Assembly: GCA_021845965.1 (NCBI GenBank)
Contig: JAJZUZ010000004.1
Coordinates: 17,362 to 81,361 of the forward strand
Source of the DNA: Pseudomonadota bacterium
Lineage (GTDB): Bacteria > Pseudomonadota > Gammaproteobacteria > Burkholderiales > Burkholderiaceae_C
Length of the DNA stretch: 64,000 nucleotides
Direction of reading: 5' to 3'
Part shown: piece by piece, positions 20,386 to 31,501 of the stretch
Layout of the letters: every line of letters starts with the position of its first letter
Numbering within the stretch: the stretch's first letter is position 1
Position numbers and translations under genes: made by a program
The notes under the pieces: generated by a model
Seen by the model: only the letters and a program-made list of their open reading frames with translations
Database searches by the model: none
Told to the model about the DNA's origin: nothing

Positions 20386-20401
20386 CTGTATGTTCATCCA
20401 G
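20386..20401. promoter_or_regulatory. LexA-like box between MFS gene and parE
   Basis: CTGTATGTTCATCCAG has the CTG-N10-CAG layout of the proteobacterial LexA operator and matches CTGT-N8-ACAG at seven of eight conserved positions. It lies 35 bp upstream of the parE start and 54 bp upstream of the divergent MFS start. A TACAAT at 20422-20427 is a possible parE -10. Confidence 0.4.
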
Positions 20402-20435
20402 TGACCGGGGTCGCCAAGGTCTACAATCGCGCGCC

Positions 20436-22402
<1,967 letters not shown>

Positions 22403-22403
<1 letters not shown>

Positions 22404-23134
22404 TGCGCCTGCGCCCCGCGTTCGGCCTGCTTGCCGTGCTGGCCCTGATGGGGCAGGGCGTGGCGCGCGCCGACGTCTGGGCGTATGTGAACGACGCGGG
22501 CGTGCCGCATTTCGCTGCTGAGCGACTGGATGAGCGCTACGAGCTGTACTTTTCCGACGAGGCGCCACAGGACAACACGCGCGCCAAGGCGGTCCCCATG
22601 GCGCCCTCGCGCCTGCTGGCCTTCTTCGAGATTTCACCCGACTACAAATCGGTCCGGCACCTGATGCGCGCGGCGTCGCACAGGCACGACATCGACTACG
22701 CGCTGTTGCAGGCCGTGATCGCCACCGAGTCCGGCTTCGACGCCGACGCCGTTTCGCCCAAAGGGGCGGTGGGCCTGATGCAGCTGATGCCTGCCACCGC
22801 GCGCGGCTATGGCCTGGTCGACCTGCGGCGCAAACCGGTTGCGCGCCAGCTGCGCGACGCGCGCACCAACATCGAGGTGGGTAGTCGGCACCTGCGTCGC
22901 CTGCTGAACAGGTTCCCGCAGCGGCTGGATCTCGCCCTGGCCGCCTACAACGCCGGCTTGCGCACCGTGCGCGAAGCCGGTAACCAGGTGCCGCCCCTGC
23001 GCGAAACGCAGGACTACGTCCAGACGGTGCTTGCCTTGTACGCGGTGCTCAAGCCGGCGGCCGAGAAGTCCGCGCCCCAGTGGCCGGCGCGCGAGCCGGC
23101 GCAGTTTGCCCGCCTGGACGAGACGCCGTTCTGA
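22403..23134 (+). CDS. Periplasmic lytic transglycosylase (SLT family), copy 1
   Basis: A 243-residue protein from ATG 22403, overlapping the parE stop. A signal peptide (RLRPAFGLLAVLALMGQGVARA) precedes a short DUF4124-like segment (DVWAYVNDAGVPHFAAERLD). The SLT domain (about residues 85-210) has the catalytic Glu in ATESGFDADAVSPKGAVGLMQLMPATA, and LALAAYNAG near the end. Such enzymes cleave the MurNAc-GlcNAc bond to form 1,6-anhydro ends. It is a close paralogue of the next gene, and the pair sits between parE and parC. Confidence 0.85.
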
Positions 23135-23244
23135 AGAACTCGATGGTTGGAAAGCCCAAGATGGTTCCCACGACCCTCGGACGGATGGCTCCTTCCGCCC
23201 ATGCGGCGGGCGACGGGCGACGGCCACTTTGCAGCAGGGGCGGG

Positions 23245-24084
23245 GTGAAGTTGCGGACAACTGCCGTGCCTACGCTGTCAGCCTTGGTGGGAACCTTGTT
23301 CTTCTGGGCCCTGCCGTTGATGGAGGCGCGGGCCGACGTCTGGGGCTTTGTCGACGAACGGGGGGTGGCGCATTTCGCCGCCGAACGTTTGGACCCGCGC
23401 TACGAGTTCTATTTCTCCACGCCACGCGGTGTGGATCTCAAGTGGGGCCGTACCAAGGCGGCGAAGGCGGGGTACGCCGAGGCGCCGCCCCCGGCCCCGG
23501 CCAAGCTGCTGGCCTTTTTTGAGGAGTCGCCCAATTACCGGGGCGTCCAGCATCTGCTGCACGCCGCCGCCCGCGAGCAGCAGATCGAATATGAGCTCTT
23601 GCAGGCGGTGATTGCGACCGAGTCCGGCTTTGACGCCGGGGCCGTGTCCCCGCGGGGTGCGGTGGGCCTGATGCAGGTGATGCCGTCGATCGCGCGACAC
23701 TACGGTGTACAAGGCGACGGGCGTTCCAACGTCACCACCAAGCTGAAGGATCCCCGTGTCAACATCCGCGCCGGTTCACGGCATCTGCGGGACATGATGT
23801 CGCGCTTTCCCGGGCGGCTGGAACTGGCGCTGGCCGCCTACAACGCGGGCCTGACCGCGGTGCGGCGCGCCGGCAACCGGATGCCCCGCTTCAAGGAGAC
23901 CCAGAACTACGTCAGGACTGTTCTGCAGCTCTATGCCGTGCTCCGACGCCCCGCCATGCGGCAAGGTGCCCGACACCACCCGGTGTTGAGCCGGCCGCAG
24001 GCCGAGCCGCGTGGTGTCGAGACCTGTTGTCTGGGTGACCGGGCAACGCCATCTCCGCCTGGTTCCAAGACCGAGACCCAATGA
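23245..24084 (+). CDS. Periplasmic lytic transglycosylase (SLT family), copy 2
   Basis: About 279 residues from the GTG at 23245, chosen because AGGGG lies upstream and the following residues form a signal peptide (KLRTTAVPTLSALVGTLFFW...EARA). ATGs at 23143 and 23161 in frame would add a non-hydrophobic extension. The mature part repeats the layout of copy 1: DVWGFVDERGVAHFAAERLD, then an SLT domain with ATESGFDAGAVSPRGAVGLMQ and LALAAYNAG. The C-terminal 45 residues are Pro/Arg-rich and divergent. parC starts seven bases downstream. Confidence 0.8.
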   Translation: MKLRTTAVPTLSALVGTLFFWALPLMEARADVWGFVDERGVAHFAAERLDPRYEFYFSTPRGVDLKWGRTKAAKAGYAEAPPPAPAKLLAFFEESPNYRGVQHLLHAAAREQQIEYELLQAVIATESGFDAGAVSPRGAVGLMQVMPSIARHYGVQGDGRSNVTTKLKDPRVNIRAGSRHLRDMMSRFPGRLELALAAYNAGLTAVRRAGNRMPRFKETQNYVRTVLQLYAVLRRPAMRQGARHHPVLSRPQAEPRGVETCCLGDRATPSPPGSKTETQ

Positions 24085-24090
24085 TTTCCC

Positions 24091-26433
24091 ATGACTGATC
24101 AACCTACCCTCGACTTCGCGGCCGACGCCGCCGGCGACGATGCGCTCAATCTCGCCAGTTATGCCCAGCGGGCCTACCTCGAATATGCGCTCAGCGTCGT
24201 GAAGGGCCGGGCCCTGCCCGATGTGAGCGACGGCCAGAAGCCGGTGCAGCGCCGCATCCTCTACGCCATGTCGCGCATGGGGCTGGGCTATGGCGGTCCC
24301 AGCGGCAACACGGCGGCCAAACCCGTCAAGAGCGCCCGTGTGGTCGGTGACGTGCTGGGCCGCTTCCACCCGCATGGCGACCAGGCTGCCTACGATGCGC
24401 TGGTGCGCATGGCGCAGGACTTTGCCCAGCGCTACCCGCTGATCGATGGCCAGGGCAACTTCGGTAGTCGCGACGGTGATGGCGCCGCCGCCATGCGCTA
24501 CACCGAAGCGCGTCTGGCCAGGATTTCCAGCCTGCTGCTCGACGAAATCGACGAGGGCACGGTGGACTTCATGCCCAACTACGACGGTTCCACCGAGGAG
24601 CCGAAGCAGTTGCCCGCGCGCCTGCCCTTCACGCTGCTCAACGGCGCCTCCGGCATCGCTGTGGGCCTGGCCACCGAGATTCCCAGCCACAACCTGGGCG
24701 AGGTGGCTCAGGCCTGCGTGGCCCTAATCCGGAACCCCAAGCTGCCCGACAGCGAACTGTTCGAGCTGCTGCCGGGGCCCGACTATCCCGGCGGCGGCCA
24801 GATCATCAGCCCGGCGGCGGATATCGCCGAGGCCTACCGCACGGGCCGCGGCTCGCTCAAGGTGCGCGCGCGCTGGAAGATCGAGGAACTGGCGCGCGGT
24901 CAGTGGCAGCTGGTGGTGACCGAGCTGCCGCCGGGCGTGAGCACGCAGAAGGTGCTGGAGGAGATTGAGGAGCTGACCAATCCCAAGGTCAAGGCCGGCA
25001 AGAAGGCGCTGACGCCGGAGCAGAACCAGCTCAAGGCCACGGTGTTGGCGGTGTTGGACGTGGTGCGTGACGAATCGAGCAAGGACGCGCCGGTGCGCCT
25101 GGTCTGCGAGCCCAAGACCAGTCGCATCGAGCAGCAGGAGCTCATCACCACGCTGCTGGCGCACACGAGTCTCGAGACCTCGGCGCCGGTGAACATGACC
25201 ATGGTGGGTCTGGATGGTCGCCCCACGCAGAAGACGCTGCGCCAGATGCTGGAGGAGTGGATCGCTTTCCGCCAGGCCACCATCGAGCGGCGCTCGCGCC
25301 ACCGGCTGGACAAGGTGCTGGATCGCATCCACATCCTGGAAGGCCGGCAGACCGTGCTGCTCAATGTGGACGAGGTCATCCGCATCATCCGCAACGCCGA
25401 CGAGCCCAAGGCCGCGCTGATTGCACGCTTCAAGCTGTCCGAGCGCCAGGCCGACGACATCCTGGAAATCCGCTTGCGTCAGCTGGCGCGGCTGGAAGCC
25501 ATCAAGATCGAGCAGGAACTGAAAGAGCTGCGCGAGGAGCAGAAGAAGCTGGAAGAGATCCTGGGCAGCCCGGCCGCATTGCGCAAGCTGATGGTCAAGG
25601 AGATCGAGGCCGACGCCAAGACGTTCGGCGATGCACGCCGCACCCTGATCCAGGCCGAGAAGAAGGCCGTGGCCGAGGTCAAGGTGGTCGACGAGCCGGT
25701 CACCGTGGTGGTGTCGCAAAAAGGCTGGGTGCGCGCACGCCAGGGGCATGGCCACGAAGCGGCCAGCTTTGCCTTCAAGGCGGGGGACGGGCTGTACGGC
25801 ACCTTCGAGTGCCGCACGGTCGACACCCTGCTGGCCTTTGGCAGCAAAGGGCGGGTCTATTCCGTGCCTGTGGCCAGCCTGCCCGGCGCGCGTGGTGACG
25901 GCCAGCCGCTGACCACCATGATCGAGCTGGAGGCTGGCACGCAACTGGTGCACTACTTTGCGGGCGCACCCTCGGCCTGGCTGCTGCTGTCCACTTCGGG
26001 CGGCTACGGCTTCCTGGCCCAGGTGGAGAACATGAGCACGCGCCAGAAGGGCGGCAAGGCCTTCATCAACTGCGGCGACGGCGACACGGTCTGCCGCCCC
26101 TCGCCGGCCAATGTGCCGCCGCAGCCTCCGGCCACGCACGTGGTCTGCGCCTCTACGGGCGGCCGCATCCTGACCTTCGAGATTGGCGAGCTCAAGCCCA
26201 TGCCCTCCGGCGGTCGCGGCCTGATGCTGATCGACCTGGAGCCCAAGGACACCCTGGCCGGCGCCGCGGCCTACACCCGCAGCGTGCGCATCGAGGGGCA
26301 GGGCCGTGGCGGCAAGGAGCGCGACGAGACGCTGGAGATCCGCAGCCTGAACAATGCGCGCGCTGCGCGCGGCCGCAAGGGCAAGGCGGCGGACCTGGGC
26401 TTCAAGCCGACCGCGGTCGTCCGCCTCGAGTGA
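24091..26433 (+). CDS. parC: DNA topoisomerase IV subunit A
   Basis: A 780-residue ParC. The breakage-reunion domain opens with [19 protein letters not shown] and carries the active-site Tyr in [10 protein letters not shown]; the quinolone-determining region reads [18 protein letters not shown] with Asp where E. coli ParC has Ser/Glu context partly changed. The C-terminal domain forms beta-pinwheel blades ([20 protein letters not shown] repeats). It joins ParE in topoisomerase IV. Seven bases separate it from the second transglycosylase, so all four genes are probably one transcription unit. Confidence 0.95.
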   Translation: MTDQPTLDFAADAAGDDALNLASYAQRAYLEYALSVVKGRALPDVSDGQKPVQRRILYAMSRMGLGYGGPSGNTAAKPVKSARVVGDVLGRFHPHGDQAAYDALVRMAQDFAQRYPLIDGQGNFGSRDGDGAAAMRYTEARLARISSLLLDEIDEGTVDFMPNYDGSTEEPKQLPARLPFTLLNGASGIAVGLATEIPSHNLGEVAQACVALIRNPKLPDSELFELLPGPDYPGGGQIISPAADIAEAYRTGRGSLKVRARWKIEELARGQWQLVVTELPPGVSTQKVLEEIEELTNPKVKAGKKALTPEQNQLKATVLAVLDVVRDESSKDAPVRLVCEPKTSRIEQQELITTLLAHTSLETSAPVNMTMVGLDGRPTQKTLRQMLEEWIAFRQATIERRSRHRLDKVLDRIHILEGRQTVLLNVDEVIRIIRNADEPKAALIARFKLSERQADDILEIRLRQLARLEAIKIEQELKELREEQKKLEEILGSPAALRKLMVKEIEADAKTFGDARRTLIQAEKKAVAEVKVVDEPVTVVVSQKGWVRARQGHGHEAASFAFKAGDGLYGTFECRTVDTLLAFGSKGRVYSVPVASLPGARGDGQPLTTMIELEAGTQLVHYFAGAPSAWLLLSTSGGYGFLAQVENMSTRQKGGKAFINCGDGDTVCRPSPANVPPQPPATHVVCASTGGRILTFEIGELKPMPSGGRGLMLIDLEPKDTLAGAAAYTRSVRIEGQGRGGKERDETLEIRSLNNARAARGRKGKAADLGFKPTAVVRLE

Positions 26434-26471
26434 GCCCCGGGCCGCTGGCGCGTGCGGCACAATTCGGCTGC

Positions 26472-27653
26472 ATGAGTACGGAGGTCTTGATCGCGGGCGG
26501 TGGCATCGGCGGCCTGGCCGCCGCCGTGGCATGTGCGCGGGCCGGCTGCCATGTGCGCCTGTACGAGCGCGCGCGTGCCTTCAGCGAGGTGGGCGCGGGC
26601 ATCCAGATGGGGCCCAATGTGATGCGCGTGCTGCAGGGCTGGGACCTGGGGCCTGCGCTGCGCGAAGTGGCGGCCTTCCCGGATCGGCTGCAGGTGCGCC
26701 ACGCGCTCAGTGGTGCGGAACTGGGTGCGCTGCGCCTGGGGCCGACGGCCCTGCAACGCTATGGCGCTCCCTATGCGACCATCCACCGCGCCGACCTGCA
26801 CCAGTTGCTGTTGGCGGCACTGCAGGCGCGCGAATCCGTGTGGCTGCACAGCGGCAGGACGGTGGAGCGCTACGCCCAGTCGGCTGATGCGGTCAGCCTG
26901 CGGCTGAGCGACGGCCTGGAGGTCGAGGGGGACCTGCTGATCGGTGCCGACGGCCTGTGGAGCCGCGTTCGCAGCCAGCTGCTCGCTGACGGATCACCAC
27001 GCGTGGCAGGCCATCTGGCCTACCGCGCCATGGTGCCGCAGGCCAGCCTGCCGGCCTCGCTGCGCAGCCAGCAGGTCACGGCCTGGCTGGGGCCAAGGCT
27101 GCATGTGGTGCAGTATCCCGTGCGTGGCGGCCAGTGGCTCAATGTCGTGGCCATCGTGCACGGCCATGTGCACGGCGGGCTGGAGGACTGGGATCACAGC
27201 GCCAACGCGACCGACCTGCAGGCCCATCTGGCCTCGACCTGCGCCGCCTTGCGCGCCCTGATCGAAGCCGTGCCCGACTGGCGCCTGTGGGTGCTGTGCG
27301 ACCGCCCCCCCGTGAGCGCCGCCGAGCAGATGGCACGCGGTCGCATTGCGCTGCTGGGCGATGCTGCGCACCCCATGCGCCCCTATCTGGCGCAAGGTGC
27401 TGGCATGGCCATCGAGGATGCGGCCGAACTGGCGCGCCAGCTGGCGCAGGCCGACGGCATGCTGGATGTGCCCACGCTGCTGCAGCGCTACGCGCTGAAC
27501 CGCTGGCAGCGCTGCGCGCGGGTCCAGGCGCGTTCGATCCGCAACGGCGAGATCTTCCACCTGGAAGGGCCGATGGCCTGGGCTCGCGATACCTCGCTGC
27601 GGCTGCTGGGTGAGCGCCTGCTCGACCTGCCCTGGCTGTACCAGGGGCCGTGA
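26472..27653 (+). CDS. FAD-dependent aromatic monooxygenase family protein
   Basis: A 393-residue group A flavoprotein monooxygenase. FAD contacts: VLIAGGGIGGLAAAVACARAG at the N-terminus, the LIGADGLWSRVR segment mid-protein, and GDAAHPMRPYLAQGAGMAIEDA for ribityl binding. The set resembles salicylate or 3-hydroxybenzoate hydroxylases, which hydroxylate aromatic rings with NAD(P)H and O2, but the substrate is not determinable. ATG 26472 gives the normal family start; the gene is 38 bp after parC. No aromatic-catabolism neighbours are visible. Confidence 0.8.
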   Translation: MSTEVLIAGGGIGGLAAAVACARAGCHVRLYERARAFSEVGAGIQMGPNVMRVLQGWDLGPALREVAAFPDRLQVRHALSGAELGALRLGPTALQRYGAPYATIHRADLHQLLLAALQARESVWLHSGRTVERYAQSADAVSLRLSDGLEVEGDLLIGADGLWSRVRSQLLADGSPRVAGHLAYRAMVPQASLPASLRSQQVTAWLGPRLHVVQYPVRGGQWLNVVAIVHGHVHGGLEDWDHSANATDLQAHLASTCAALRALIEAVPDWRLWVLCDRPPVSAAEQMARGRIALLGDAAHPMRPYLAQGAGMAIEDAAELARQLAQADGMLDVPTLLQRYALNRWQRCARVQARSIRNGEIFHLEGPMAWARDTSLRLLGERLLDLPWLYQGP

Positions 27654-27740
27654 GCGCTGGAGGTGCGGGTGTCCGACGGCGTATCCGGTTGCGCGAGCCA
27701 TGGGTCTCACAGGGGCGGCGAGGTTCGGGGCAGGACACTA

Positions 27741-27760
27741 GAATGAGAAGCGTTTTCGTC
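27741..27760. promoter_or_regulatory. Possible Fur box ahead of feoA
   Basis: GAATGAGAAGCGTTTTCGTC is an imperfect inverted repeat (AATGAGAA / TTTTCGTC) of the general Fur-box kind and overlaps a TAGAAT (27739-27744) that could be the feo -10 element. It ends 10 bp before the feoA ATG. The match to the E. coli consensus is only partial. The rest of 27654-27738 shows nothing clear. Confidence 0.35.
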
Positions 27761-27770
27761 CGGTAATTGC

Positions 27771-28067
27771 ATGATCTTGTCTTCCCCCGTCTCCGGTGCC
27801 GATGGCCCGCCTGCCCTCGGCCTGCACGAGCTGCCGCGCGATGTCGAGGCCGAAGTCGTGGAACTGCGATCGGCGCCGACGGGTCAGGATCCGGGCCTCG
27901 TGCTGCGCCTGCTGGAAATCGGCTTTCTTCCCGGTGAAATCGTGCGTGTGATTGCCCATGGCTTTCCCGGCGCGGATCCGGTGGCGGTGCGTATCGGCCA
28001 CAGTACGTTCGCGTTGCGGCGGCACGAGGCCAGCCTGGTACGCGTGCGACCCAGGAGCGCGACGTGA
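27771..28067 (+). CDS. feoA: Ferrous iron transport protein A
   Basis: A 98-residue FeoA with an SH3-like fold; the core LLEIGFLPGEIVRVI and DPVAVRIGHSTFALRRHEASLV are the family signature. FeoA is cytoplasmic and helps FeoB function. Its N-terminal 20 residues (SSPVSGADGPPALGLHELP) are an extension before the usual start of the domain. It overlaps feoB by four bases (GTGA), so translation is likely coupled. Confidence 0.9.
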   Translation: MILSSPVSGADGPPALGLHELPRDVEAEVVELRSAPTGQDPGLVLRLLEIGFLPGEIVRVIAHGFPGADPVAVRIGHSTFALRRHEASLVRVRPRSAT

Positions 28068-29950
28068 AGGGCACGAGCGCGCCGGGCCTGCGCGTGGCCC
28101 TGTTGGGCAATCCCAATTGCGGCAAGACGGCGCTCTTCAATCTGCTGACCGGCAGCCGCCAGAAGGTGGCCAACTATGCCGGTGTCACGGTGGAGCGCAA
28201 GGCCGGCGAGTTGCGCACCGCGTCCGGCCGCGTCGTGCAGGTCCTGGACCTGCCCGGCGCCTACAGCCTGAACGCCTTCAGCGCCGATGAGGCGGTGACG
28301 CGCGATGTCGTCACCGGCCAGCGCGCCGACGAGGCCGTGCCGGACCTGCTGCTGTGCGTGGTCGACGCCACCAATCTGCGCCTGAACCTGCGCCTGGTGC
28401 TGGAGGCCCGGACACTGGGCCTGCCCATGGTGCTGGTGCTCAATATGAGCGACCGCGCCCGCCACGAAGGGATCGACATCGACCGCGTCGCGCTGTCGCA
28501 GGCCCTGGGCCTGCCTGTGGTGGAGACGGTGGGCATCCACCCCTCGGGCGCCCGTGAACTGCTGGCCCTGCTGGATACCTTGCCGCCGCCGACCACCCCT
28601 GCGCCGCCGGCCACCTGGCGCGCGCCCGATCAGGCGCAGGTGATGGCCACGCAGGTCGAACTGCGCCGCATCCTGCGGCAGGCCGTGCGCGAGCCGGCCG
28701 TCAGCCTGCAGTGGGACGACGCCATCGACCGCGTCGTCCTGCATCCGCTCTGGGGCCTGCTGCTGCTGGCGGCGACCCTGTTCCTGATGTTCCAGGCGGT
28801 CTTCAGCTGGGCCAACCTGCCCATGGACTGGATCCGCAGCGGCATGGAGTGGCTGGGTGGCGTGGTGCGCCACCTGGTGCCGGCCGGTGTCCTGCAAAGC
28901 CTGCTGGTGGATGGCGTGCTGGCCGGCGCCGGGGGCGTGCTGGTCTTCCTGCCGCAGATCCTGATCCTGTTTTTCTTCATCCTCGTGCTGGAGGATTCGG
29001 GCTACCTGCCGCGGGCGGCCTTCATGCTGGACCGTGTCATGGGGACCGTGGGGCTGTCGGGCCGCTCCTTCATCCCGCTGCTGTCCAGTTTTGCCTGCGC
29101 CGTGCCCGGCATCATGGCCACCCGCACCATCACGCACTGGCGCGATCGGCTGGTCACCATCATGATCGCGCCGCTGATGACCTGCTCGGCCCGGCTGCCG
29201 GTCTATGCGCTGCTCATCGCCGCCTTCGTGCCGGCGCGCAGCGTGGCGGGGGTTTTCAACCTGCAGGGGCTGGTGCTGTTCGGCCTGTACCTGGCCGGCA
29301 TCATCTCGGCCATGGCGGTGGCCGGTGTCGCCCGCCTGCTGCACGGTCGTGCCGAGCCGACGCCGCTGGTCATGGAGCTGCCAGCCTACCGCTGGCCGAA
29401 CGTCCGCAACCTGCTGCGTGAACTGCAGGCGCGCGCCATGCTGTTCATCCGTCGCGTCGGTGGCATCATCCTGGCGCTGATGATCGTGCTCTGGTTTCTC
29501 TCGTCCTGGCCGGCCCCGCCGGCCGACGCCACCGGCCCGGCCATCCAGTACAGCCTGGCGGGCCGCATCGGGCGTGTACTGGAGCTGGTCTTCGCCCCGA
29601 TCGGCTTCAACTGGCAGATCTCGATTGCATTGGTGCCCGGCATGGCCGCGCGTGAGGTGGCGGTGGGCGCGCTGGCCACCGTCTACGCCCTGGCCGCCGC
29701 CGGCGACAACGTGGCCGAGCAGCTCGGCCCCCTGCTGGCCCACAGCTGGTCGCTGGCCACGGCCCTGTCGCTGCTGGTGTGGTACATCTACGCGCCCATG
29801 TGCCTGTCCACGCTGGCGGTGGTCCGGCGCGAGACCAACAGCTGGCGCTATCCGCTGCTGCTGGCCGGTTACCTGTTCGCGCTGGCCTATGGGGCGAGTT
29901 TCCTCACTTATCGCGTGGCGCTGTGGCTGGGTGCGGGAGGTGTTACATGA
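28064..29950 (+). CDS. feoB: Ferrous iron transport protein B
   Basis: A 628-residue FeoB, shorter than the 773 residues of E. coli. The N-terminal G domain has G1 GNPNCGKTALFN, G3 DLPGAYSLNAF and G4 LNMSDRAR. The membrane part has two Gate motifs, including the cysteine-containing LLSSFACAVPGIMATR. It transports Fe2+ across the inner membrane. The GTG start at 28064 has AGGAG upstream and overlaps feoA. The stop overlaps the next ORF (ATGA). Confidence 0.93.
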   Translation: MKGTSAPGLRVALLGNPNCGKTALFNLLTGSRQKVANYAGVTVERKAGELRTASGRVVQVLDLPGAYSLNAFSADEAVTRDVVTGQRADEAVPDLLLCVVDATNLRLNLRLVLEARTLGLPMVLVLNMSDRARHEGIDIDRVALSQALGLPVVETVGIHPSGARELLALLDTLPPPTTPAPPATWRAPDQAQVMATQVELRRILRQAVREPAVSLQWDDAIDRVVLHPLWGLLLLAATLFLMFQAVFSWANLPMDWIRSGMEWLGGVVRHLVPAGVLQSLLVDGVLAGAGGVLVFLPQILILFFFILVLEDSGYLPRAAFMLDRVMGTVGLSGRSFIPLLSSFACAVPGIMATRTITHWRDRLVTIMIAPLMTCSARLPVYALLIAAFVPARSVAGVFNLQGLVLFGLYLAGIISAMAVAGVARLLHGRAEPTPLVMELPAYRWPNVRNLLRELQARAMLFIRRVGGIILALMIVLWFLSSWPAPPADATGPAIQYSLAGRIGRVLELVFAPIGFNWQISIALVPGMAAREVAVGALATVYALAAAGDNVAEQLGPLLAHSWSLATALSLLVWYIYAPMCLSTLAVVRRETNSWRYPLLLAGYLFALAYGASFLTYRVALWLGAGGVT

Positions 29951-30249
29951 ACCAGGGGGTCTGGACCGGCCTGATCGTGGCCGCGGCGGCGCTCTACCTG
30001 CTGTGGCGTTGGCTGCCGGCGCGCTGGCGCCAGCGTGTCACGGGGCGGGAGCAGACACCCGCGAGCGGCTGCGGCAGTTGCAGCAGCTGCGCGGGCTGTG
30101 CGGCGGCCGGCACGCAGACCGGCGCCCAGGCAGGCCTCCCCTCCGACGCTCAGTCGGACAGCGGGGGCAAGCCCACCTTGGCGCGGGCGCGCTGGCAGGC
30201 GTCGCTGCCTTCCTCGAACTCGCGGCAGGGTGACGGGCGCCACTCGTAA
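29947..30249 (+). CDS. FeoB-associated Cys-rich membrane protein
   Basis: A 100-residue protein coupled to feoB by an ATGA overlap. One membrane helix (VWTGLIVAAAALYLLWRWL) is followed by basic residues and a cysteine cluster SGCGSCSSCAGCAAAG. This is the layout of the small FeoB-associated cysteine-rich proteins, which are thought to help Feo function; the mechanism is not established. The last 100 bases overlap the convergent YkgJ-type gene, and the low-complexity Ser/Gly/Arg tail from about residue 60 may be read-through with little constraint. Confidence 0.7.
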   Translation: MNQGVWTGLIVAAAALYLLWRWLPARWRQRVTGREQTPASGCGSCSSCAGCAAAGTQTGAQAGLPSDAQSDSGGKPTLARARWQASLPSSNSRQGDGRHS

Positions 30250-30458
30250 ATGCCGCAGGCGACGCGCTCGCCCAGCTTGCCGGTGAGGGCGGCGCAGCGT
30301 ATAGGCACGTGGTCGGTGCCGCGCATGCGGGCGGTGTTGCCATTGACCTCCACCGTCAGGCCGTCCGGCACCCTTCCGCCCAGGCTTTCCAGCTCGTAGA
30401 CGGCGAAATCGACGCGAAAACAGGCGCAGCAGGCGCCGCAGCCGGTGCAGGCCGTCAT
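30150..30458 (-). CDS. YkgJ-family cysteine cluster protein
   Basis: A 102-residue protein of the zinc/iron-chelating YkgJ family. It starts ACTGCGACCACFRVDF with C-x-x-C-x-x-C-x-x-C spacing, and has two further cysteines in RVACGIYEWRPSPCREF, completing the cluster ligand set. Family members bind Fe-S or zinc; the role is unknown. The gene ends inside the 3' end of the feo-linked Cys-rich gene (100-bp tail-to-tail overlap). Confidence 0.8.
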   Translation of the reverse strand: MTACTGCGACCACFRVDFAVYELESLGGRVPDGLTVEVNGNTARMRGTDHVPIRCAALTGKLGERVACGIYEWRPSPCREFEEGSDACQRARAKVGLPPLSD

Positions 30459-30567
30459 GTCGGTGCCGCTCCGATTTGGGCGCCGGCCGTCGCACGTGAC
30501 GCCGCCGGCCCGAAGTCAGCCGGCACCGAAACAGTCTGCTGGCCCTGGCGGGCCACCGCCGGGCACG

Positions 30568-31491
30568 TCACGCCAGGCGGCCGAGCAGCAGGTACTCCAT
30601 GAGTGCCTTTTGCACGTGCAATCTGTTCTCCGCCTCATCCCACACCACCGACTGCGGGCCGTCGATCACCTCGGCCTCGACTTCCTCGCCGCGGTGCGCC
30701 GGCAGGCAGTGCATGAAGAGGGCGTCGGGTTTGGCCGCGCGCATCATCTCGGTATCGACGCACCAGTCGGCGAAGGCCTTCTTGCGCGCTTCGTTCTCGG
30801 CCTCGAAGCCCATGCTGGTCCAGACGTCGGTGGTCACCAGATCGGCGCCGGCGCAGGCCTGCATCGGGTCCTTGAACACCTGGTAGCAGCGGCTGCTGAC
30901 GCCGGCCACGGTCTGGTCGATCTCGTAGCCGCTGGGCGTGCTCACGTGCACCGTGAAGCCCAGCAGCTCGGCCGCCTGCAGCCAGGTGTTGGCCATGTTG
31001 TTGCCGTCGCCCACCCAGGCCACCACCTTGCCTTTGATCGAGCCGCGGTGCTCGATGTAGGTGAAGATGTCGGCCAGGATCTGGCAGGGGTGATACTCGT
31101 TGGTCAGGCCATTGATGACCGGCACGCGCGAGTATTGGGCAAAGCGCTCGATCTTGTCCTGCCCGAAGGTGCGGATCATCACCAGGTCCACCATGCGGCT
31201 GATGACGCGGGCGCTGTCCTCGATCGGCTCGGCGCGGCCCAGCTGGCTGTCGCCCGTGGTCAGGTGCACCACGCTGCCGCCGAGCTGGTACATGCCGGCC
31301 TCGAAGCTCACGCGCGTGCGCGTGGAGGCCTTCTCGAAGATCATCGCCAGCGTGCGGTCCACCAGGGGGTGGTGTTTCTCGTAGGTCTTGAACTTCTTCT
31401 TGATCAGCGCCGTGCGTTCGAACAGGTAGGCGTACTCGTCCGCCGTCAGGTCGGTGAATTGCAGGTAATGCTTGAGTTTCGTCGTGCTCAT
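30568..31491 (-). CDS. argF: Ornithine carbamoyltransferase
   Basis: A 307-residue OTCase that joins carbamoyl phosphate to ornithine to form citrulline in arginine synthesis. Motifs: the carbamoyl phosphate loop EKASTRTRVSFEAGM, the ornithine-binding DVWTSMGFE, and the HCLPAHRG signature with its cysteine. ATG 31491. It follows argD by ten bases on the minus strand, so the two form an arginine operon. The 110-bp stretch downstream to YkgJ holds no clear terminator. Confidence 0.95.
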   Translation of the reverse strand: MSTTKLKHYLQFTDLTADEYAYLFERTALIKKKFKTYEKHHPLVDRTLAMIFEKASTRTRVSFEAGMYQLGGSVVHLTTGDSQLGRAEPIEDSARVISRMVDLVMIRTFGQDKIERFAQYSRVPVINGLTNEYHPCQILADIFTYIEHRGSIKGKVVAWVGDGNNMANTWLQAAELLGFTVHVSTPSGYEIDQTVAGVSSRCYQVFKDPMQACAGADLVTTDVWTSMGFEAENEARKKAFADWCVDTEMMRAAKPDALFMHCLPAHRGEEVEAEVIDGPQSVVWDEAENRLHVQKALMEYLLLGRLA

Positions 31492-31501
31492 CGTGCGGTC
31501 C

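Noticed and set aside
27884..29743. A 619-codon minus-strand ORF opposite feoB
   Set aside because: Antisense shadow of feoB, dominated by Gln, His and Asp.
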